A stretch of 9,237 nucleotides of DNA from Bacillota bacterium (GTDB taxonomy: Bacteria > Bacillota > Sulfobacillia > RBS10-35 > JAJYVN01), in contig JAJYVN010000106.1 of NCBI GenBank assembly GCA_021791995.1, forward strand, positions 1 through 9,237, read 5' to 3'. The notes beneath the pieces are model-generated. The model ran no database searches. It had not been told where the DNA came from and saw nothing but the letters and a program-made list of their open reading frames with translations. Made by a program: the position numbers and the translations under genes. Shown here one piece after another: positions 5,832 through 9,237 of the stretch. The stretch's first letter is position 1, and the number at the start of each line of letters is the position of its first letter.

Positions 5832-6533
5832 TCAGACCGCTGCCGCAACCCCTGCTCCTGAATTCACCGTCACGCCAGGCCCCATTGTCGAGGAGACCAC
5901 CACTGAGCGCACGTACACACCCTTGGCAGTACTTGGCCTACTGCGGTAGAGGGCATCCAGGAGCGCAGCAAAGTTCTCCTCCAGCTGTCGAACCTCGAAC
6001 GAAACCTTGCCGAGCGGCGCGTGCACGATTCCTGCGCGATCCGTCCGATACTCCACGCGTCCCGACTTCACTTCGCGCACCGCACCAGCAACATCCATCG
6101 TCACGGTACCGGACTTCGGGTTCGGCATCAAGCCTCGTGGACCAAGAATCCGTCCCAGCTTCCCAACCGCCCCCATCATATCGGGCGTTGCGATCGCTAC
6201 ATCGAACTCCATCCATCCCGAAGCGATCCGCTCCAGAAGATCGTCGCTACCGACGATGTCCGCACCCGCCTGTTCCGCTTCCCGGGCCCGGTCCCCCCGG
6301 GCGAAAACCACCACGCGAACCGATTTACCCAAACCGTTCGGCAGGACCACCGCTCCCCGCACCACCTGGTCATTGTGACGCGGATCAACACCCAAACGAA
6401 ACGCGACATCAATCGTTTCATCAAAGTGCGCTCGCGCAAGACTCTTGACGAGAGTCAATGCTTCCGACACATCATAACCTCGATCCTCGACGCGCTTGAT
6501 CTGTCCCTGGTACCCCTTGGACCGCTTACGCAA
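5832..6533 (-). CDS. rplA: 50S ribosomal protein L1
   Basis: L1 forms the mobile stalk near the E site that helps release deacylated tRNA, and in many bacteria also represses the L11-L1 operon. The protein shows the family core: HFDETIDVAFRLGVDPR, DQVVRGAVVLPNGLGK, VVVFARGD, GADIVGSDDL, then ILGPRGLMPNPKSGTVT and the C-terminal KGVYVRSVVVSSTMGPG. Start is uncertain: I prefer TTG at 6533 (233 residues), because GAGGGG is 8 bases upstream and the product starts RKRSKGYQ like other L1 proteins. GTG at 6542 and TTG at 6566 are in frame; the last would overlap rplK. The preferred start leaves 19 bases after rplK. The L10 leader follows the stop within about 20 bases. Confidence 0.95.
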   Translation of the reverse strand: MRKRSKGYQGQIKRVEDRGYDVSEALTLVKSLARAHFDETIDVAFRLGVDPRHNDQVVRGAVVLPNGLGKSVRVVVFARGDRAREAEQAGADIVGSDDLLERIASGWMEFDVAIATPDMMGAVGKLGRILGPRGLMPNPKSGTVTMDVAGAVREVKSGRVEYRTDRAGIVHAPLGKVSFEVRQLEENFAALLDALYRSRPSTAKGVYVRSVVVSSTMGPGVTVNSGAGVAAAV

Positions 6534-6552
6534 CCTCCACACCCCTCCGGAG

Positions 6553-6975
6553 CTAGACGACCTCAAGCCCCATACTACGCGCCGTTCCCTCTACCATCCG
6601 CTGCGCTGCCTCAATCGATTCCGTATTGAGATCGGGCAGTTTGCGGCGCGCGATCTCTTCCACCTGTTGGTGAGTCACCTTGCCCACCTTCTTGCGATTC
6701 GGATTGTTGCTCCCGGCTTCGACACCGGCCGCGATGCGCAAGAGAACGGCCGCAGGCGGTGTCTTCAACGCAAAGGTGAATGAGCGATCCGCAAAGATCG
6801 TCACCACAACCGGGATGATCAGCCCCACATTCTCCCGAGTCTTTTCATTGAATTCCTTGGTAAACGCCATAATATTGACCCCGTGCGGGCCCAACGCAGT
6901 ACCGACCGGCGGAGCGGGCGTCGCTTTTCCTGCCGGAATCTGAAGCTTGACAATGGCCTGAATCTTCTTCGCCAT
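6553..6975 (-). CDS. rplK: 50S ribosomal protein L11
   Basis: L11 binds the GTPase-associated region of 23S rRNA and is needed for RelA activation and release-factor action. The 140-residue protein has the N-terminal domain KIQAIVKLQIPAGKATPAPP, the hallmark GTALGPHGVNIMAF, and a C-terminal rRNA-binding domain with KVGKVT, the region before it (GSNNPNRKK), and VEGTARSMGLEV at the end. Start is ATG at 6975, with GGAGG about 6 bases upstream; a GTG two codons earlier (6981) is less likely. It lies 26 bases after nusG and 19 before rplA, so the genes form one operon. Confidence 0.98.
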   Translation of the reverse strand: MAKKIQAIVKLQIPAGKATPAPPVGTALGPHGVNIMAFTKEFNEKTRENVGLIIPVVVTIFADRSFTFALKTPPAAVLLRIAAGVEAGSNNPNRKKVGKVTHQQVEEIARRKLPDLNTESIEAAQRMVEGTARSMGLEVV

Positions 6976-7001
6976 ATTCACCCTCCACCGGTTCCCCGGC
7001 C

Positions 7002-7592
7002 CTACAGCTTCTCGATCTGAGTGAACTCCAACTCCAGTGGTGTCTCCCGCCCGAACATCGATACGAGTACACGAAGTTTGCTGCGCTCTTGGTCCACATC
7101 GTCAATCACGCCAATAAAACCAGCAAAGGGGCCCGACCGGACTCGGACATTCTCGCCGATTTCAACATTCACTTGCGGCAGAGGTTTCTCCTCACCCAGC
7201 CCCATCTGCTTCTTGATCGTTGCGAATTCGTCCGCGGTAAGCGGAATGGGGCGATTGCCGGAGGAGACAAACCCCGTCACACCTGGGGTGTTGCGAACCA
7301 CATACCAAGAGTCATCCGTCATCTCCATCTGCACCAGAACGTATCCGGGAAAGACCTTGCGCTTGACGGTCTTGCGTTTGCCATCCTTAACCTCGACCGC
7401 CTCGTCCTCGGGTACGATCACCTCAAAGACCTGATCACTCATGCCCATCGAGTGAACACGCTTCTCAAGATTGGTCTTCACCTTGTTCTCGTAACCGGAA
7501 TAGGTATGGAGAACAAACCACGGATGCGTGGAAGGCTCCTCGTGGTCCTCCGACGCGATAGCCGCAACCGGCGGTTGCTCCTCGACCGACAT
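7002..7592 (-). CDS. nusG: Transcription termination/antitermination factor NusG
   Basis: NusG binds RNA polymerase, aids elongation and Rho action, and couples transcription to the leading ribosome. The 196-residue protein starts with about 23 acidic, probably disordered residues, then the NGN domain (about 24-130: WFVLHTYSGYENKVKTNLE, FPGYVLVQM at 81-89, VRNTPGVTGFVSSG at 99-112), and a KOW domain (about 145-196: GENVRVRSGPFAGFIGVID). Start is ATG at 7592, because GGAGGTGAT lies 7 bases upstream. An ATG at 7634 overlaps the secE stop (ATGA) and would add 14 residues, but its site is too close. The gene follows secE by 38 bases, the near-universal secE-nusG pair. Confidence 0.97.
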   Translation of the reverse strand: MSVEEQPPVAAIASEDHEEPSTHPWFVLHTYSGYENKVKTNLEKRVHSMGMSDQVFEVIVPEDEAVEVKDGKRKTVKRKVFPGYVLVQMEMTDDSWYVVRNTPGVTGFVSSGNRPIPLTADEFATIKKQMGLGEEKPLPQVNVEIGENVRVRSGPFAGFIGVIDDVDQERSKLRVLVSMFGRETPLELEFTQIEKL

Positions 7593-7630
7593 GCGATCGA
7601 TCACCTCCAGCGCTTCCGTCCCACCGCCCG

Positions 7631-7825
7631 TCATCCCCCTACGCCCGTGACGGGCGTTATGGCCCAATTGAAGAGGGTGTCCAGGCCGAAGACGATGCCC
7701 GTAATCACCAAAACCATACCAGCAACGACCAACGCCATCATCAGCGTTTGACGATATGCTGGCCAATTAATCTTCTTCGCCTCCGCGCGAACCTCACGCG
7801 CGAATTGGGCGACTGTTTCCAGCAC
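7631..7825 (-). CDS. secE: Preprotein translocase subunit SecE
   Basis: SecE clamps SecY in the protein-export channel of the inner membrane. The short form here has 64 residues: an amphipathic N-terminal helix (LETVAQFAREVRAEAKKINWP, with the conserved KKINWP around residues 17-22), then one hydrophobic segment at about 27-48 (TLMMALVVAGMVLVITGIVFGL). This is the usual single-span SecE of most bacteria. Start is GTG at 7825, with GGGGAAA just upstream; a TTG at 7846 is in frame with no good site, and an apparent longer frame runs into tRNA-Trp and cannot be the gene. It lies 26 bases after tRNA-Trp and directly upstream of nusG. Confidence 0.95.
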   Translation of the reverse strand: MLETVAQFAREVRAEAKKINWPAYRQTLMMALVVAGMVLVITGIVFGLDTLFNWAITPVTGVGG

Positions 7826-7851
7826 TCTTTCCCCGCCCTCGATCAAAGCTT

Positions 7852-7928
7852 TGGCAGGCCCGGAGGGATTCGAACCCCCAACCAACGGATTTGGAGTCCG
7901 CCGCTCTACCAGTTGGAGCTACGGGCCT
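7852..7928 (-). tRNA. tRNA-Trp (anticodon CCA)
   Basis: The minus strand folds as a 77-base cloverleaf. The acceptor stem AGGCCCG pairs fully with CGGGCCT, followed by discriminator G and an encoded CCA. The D arm is GCTC...GAGC. The anticodon loop CTCCAAA between GCGGA and TCCGT gives CCA, reading UGG. The T arm contains GGTTCGAATCC. It lies between rpmG and secE, a common placement of this tRNA, and is probably cut out of the rpmG-secE transcript. Confidence 0.97.
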
Positions 7929-7986
7929 TCACCCCATGAACACTGTAGCAAGAGCCGCCACTACGAGCACGCTCGGCAGAGTCGCG

Positions 7987-8151
7987 TCAGCGGGTCTCAC
8001 GATGCACCCGGTGTCCGCGGCACCACTTGCAGTATTTTCGCAACTCCAACCGTGCAGAAGTATTGCGCTTGTTCTTCGACGTGTGGTAGTTCCGCCGGTT
8101 GCAGTCCGTGCACGCAAGAGTCACGAGAATCCGGTTCGTGTTCGTAGCCAC
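7987..8151 (-). CDS. rpmG: 50S ribosomal protein L33 (zinc-binding form)
   Basis: L33 is a small large-subunit protein near the E site. The 54-residue translation reads MATNTNRILVTLACTDC, then NRRNYHTSKNKRNTSARLEL, and ends RKYCKWCRGHRVHRETR. Cysteines C14, C17, C41 and C44 form the two CxxC pairs of the zinc-binding type. It is easy to miss because it starts with GTG (8151); AAAGGAG lies about 9 bases upstream. It is the first gene after the promoter at 8217-8245 and is followed, 58 bases on, by tRNA-Trp and then secE-nusG, the usual order. In many genomes a tuf gene precedes it; here a decayed transposase does. Confidence 0.96.
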   Translation of the reverse strand: MATNTNRILVTLACTDCNRRNYHTSKNKRNTSARLELRKYCKWCRGHRVHRETR

Positions 8152-8216
8152 CAGAGCCGCTCCTTTGCCGAGAACCGATCGCTGATGCGAAGCAGCCCCG
8201 GAAGTATCGCCGCAAT

Positions 8217-8245
8217 AGTGTAAACGCCATACGAGGGTGCGTCAA
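8217..8245 (-). promoter_or_regulatory. Promoter for rpmG-tRNA-Trp-secE-nusG-rplKAJL
   Basis: On the minus strand a -35 box TTGACG (8240-8245) and a -10 box TACACT (8217-8222) are separated by exactly 17 bases. RNA would start near 8210, giving a leader of about 60 bases before the rpmG GTG. The hexamers and spacing equal those of the tRNA-Ala promoter at 471-499, which supports both. No other good promoter is visible down to rplL. The -35 box lies close to, perhaps inside, the end of the degraded insertion sequence. Confidence 0.75.
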
Positions 8246-9237
8246 CTGAGCAGTGCGGTTGGGGGTGCGCCCCACAATTGTGGTGGACGTCAGGCAGCCG
8301 GGTTGACCAGGTGCCGGGCGAGTGGTCGGCGCATCTGGGGCTCGCGCTGCCAGAAGCGATCCCACGGACCGGAGCCCTTTTGGCGGGCGGCGACCACCAA
8401 CTTGCAGGCGCTCTCCACCATCCCTGAACCGACCGGCCAACCGGCCAAGGCGAACTCCGGGCAGCGCATGCGCTGGGCGTGTTCGCTGAAGTATTCCAGC
8501 GCCAACCGGACGACTTCCTGTGCCGCCTCTGTCGGGAGCTGCAGAGTGCGGATCGCATCCAATACAGGGCTGACGCCCTCGTCCAGCAACGCCTTGGCCA
8601 TCGGCTCAGCCCACGCGGTGGCTTCCGCTCTCCCCTCGCCGAACACCGCGTGCGCCAGGTGCCAAAGGTGTTGCCGGCCGTGCCATAGGTCGACGATCTC
8701 GATGACCTCCACCCCCACCACGCCCAGAAACGCCTCCGCCCGCCGTCCGATCCACTCCGCGCCGTCTCCAGCACGATCCCTCGTCGTACCTGCCGACCGC
8801 CCAACCCCATCGCTACGACGAGCGCATACCATCAATACCAGAACCGGTTAGCATCCTCCTGGCCGGTGCAGAATTGCTGCCGTCCCAAGGCGAAACGCAT
8901 CTGCCCCGTATCCGGATCCCGTTCGCACGCTGGACCGAGCGGTGCGCACACGCCTACCTTCATCTCGTGCCAGGCCTTCCCTACGTGCACCATGCATCCG
9001 TCCACCGCGACCACCAGCGTGTCGGTGTCTACTTCCCCCGGCTGTTCCTTGCATTGCTTCGCCCTGTCCACCGCCGCCTGCTCTTCGGCCTCCGCCACCG
9101 CGCCGATCGTTTCGGTGGCTCTGCGCACATCCTCGGTGGGCACCGGCACCCCCAGCGCCTCTGCCAACGCCTCCGCTGCCGTCTCAAACGGAACCTCGAT
9201 ACCCAAGCGTGCTGTGGCTTCTGTCAACGACGGCATC
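8235..9237 (-). mobile_element. Degraded ISKra4-type insertion sequence (partial)
   Basis: The transposase remnant at 8290-9237 belongs to an insertion sequence whose other end lies outside the window. The near end must fall between the transposase stop (8290) and the rpmG promoter region. The DNA there contains GGGTGCG at both 8235-8241 and 8263-8269 and a perfect palindrome CCACAATTGTGG at 8272-8283. I cannot confirm terminal repeats or a target duplication because the far end is missing, so the boundary is a guess. Confidence 0.5.
8290..9237 (-). pseudogene. ISKra4-family transposase, broken and 5'-truncated
   Basis: Two frames together read as one DDE transposase of the ISKra4 type. The upstream part (9236-8832) contains the first catalytic aspartate in VVAVDGCMVH and then GKAWHEMKVGV, and ends RFWY before an in-frame TGA at 8832-8834. 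Reading continues after it as WYALVVAMGLGGRQVR. Near 8768-8771 one base is missing, and the sequence resumes in another frame as DGAEWIGRRAEAFLG (second aspartate, 8764-8766), VIEIVDLWHGRQHLW, and GSGMVESACKLVVAARQKG (catalytic glutamate), stopping at 8290. A stop plus a frameshift makes it non-functional. The protein's N-terminus lies beyond the window, so the ATG at 9236 is probably internal. The C-terminal end after KGSG is unlike the family's usual ending and may also be altered. Confidence 0.88.

Noticed and set aside
5558..6448. Plus-strand 296-residue frame opposite rplJ and rplA
   Set aside because: It overlaps the L10 leader, rplA and rplJ and is low-complexity Pro/Arg/Ser, so it is a shadow.
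7593..7766. NusG extended upstream to 7766
   Set aside because: The extension is secE read in another frame, and a strong ribosome binding site precedes ATG 7592.
7631..7885. Longer secE starting at 7885
   Set aside because: The extra codons lie inside tRNA-Trp; GTG at 7825 gives a normal SecE N-terminus.
8121..8810. Separate 229-residue protein on the minus strand
   Set aside because: It is the transposase's first frame continued past the frameshift, Arg/Trp/Ser-rich with no motifs, and it runs over the promoter and rpmG start.
8832..8834. TGA read as an amino acid in the transposase
   Set aside because: Several conserved genes in the window end at TGA exactly where their families end, so TGA is a stop here.

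Overview
The window is a GC-rich bacterial chromosome segment made almost entirely of conserved housekeeping genes on the minus strand, so transcription runs from high to low coordinates. Two clusters stand end to end: rpmG, tRNA-Trp, secE, nusG, rplK, rplA, rplJ, rplL (8151 down to 4690), then rplU, prp, rpmA, obg, nadD, yqeK, rsfS (4631 down to 539), followed by a tRNA-Ala gene (452-377). A decayed ISKra4-type transposase lies upstream of rpmG (8290-9237 and beyond the window edge). The last about 280 bases of the low-coordinate end hold no recognisable gene. Gene content (Prp protease with an N-terminally extended L27, YqeK, an L10 leader with an intrinsic terminator, tRNAs with encoded CCA) points to a high-GC Bacillota-like or neighbouring lineage, possibly Armatimonadota or a similar phylum. 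I cannot place it more closely by eye.

Region by region: 1-276 shows no gene. 278-361 carries a tandem 11-bp repeat and a long inverted repeat just past the tRNA-Ala 3' end. tRNA-Ala(GGC) has its own near-consensus promoter at 471-499. From 539 to 4631 the genes are packed with gaps of 6-24 bases, except a 95-base gap with a stable hairpin between rpmA and obg. The rplL-rplU junction (4632-4689) holds a perfect 11-bp stem-loop without a U-tract. The rplA-rplJ gap (5656-5831) is a ribosomal-protein L10 leader with an intrinsic terminator and a segment able to form a competing antiterminator. A promoter with the same hexamers and spacing as the tRNA-Ala one (TTGACG, 17 bases, TACACT) drives rpmG and probably everything downstream to at least the attenuator. 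Its -35 box may lie in the end of the decayed insertion sequence.

The genes cooperate in building and controlling the translation machinery: ribosomal proteins L33, L11, L1, L10, L7/L12, L21 and L27; the L27-processing protease Prp; the ribosome-assembly GTPase Obg; the ribosome-silencing factor RsfS; transcription factor NusG; and the SecE translocon subunit. NadD (NAD synthesis) and YqeK (Ap4A hydrolase) sit between Obg and RsfS, as in many Gram-positive genomes. Most start codons here are GTG or TTG; starts were chosen from Shine-Dalgarno position and family N-termini. No novel multigene system is evident. The points most worth a second look are the L10 attenuator, the Prp/L27 cleavage pair, the unusual rplL-rplU junction and the possible insertion-sequence hybrid promoter.
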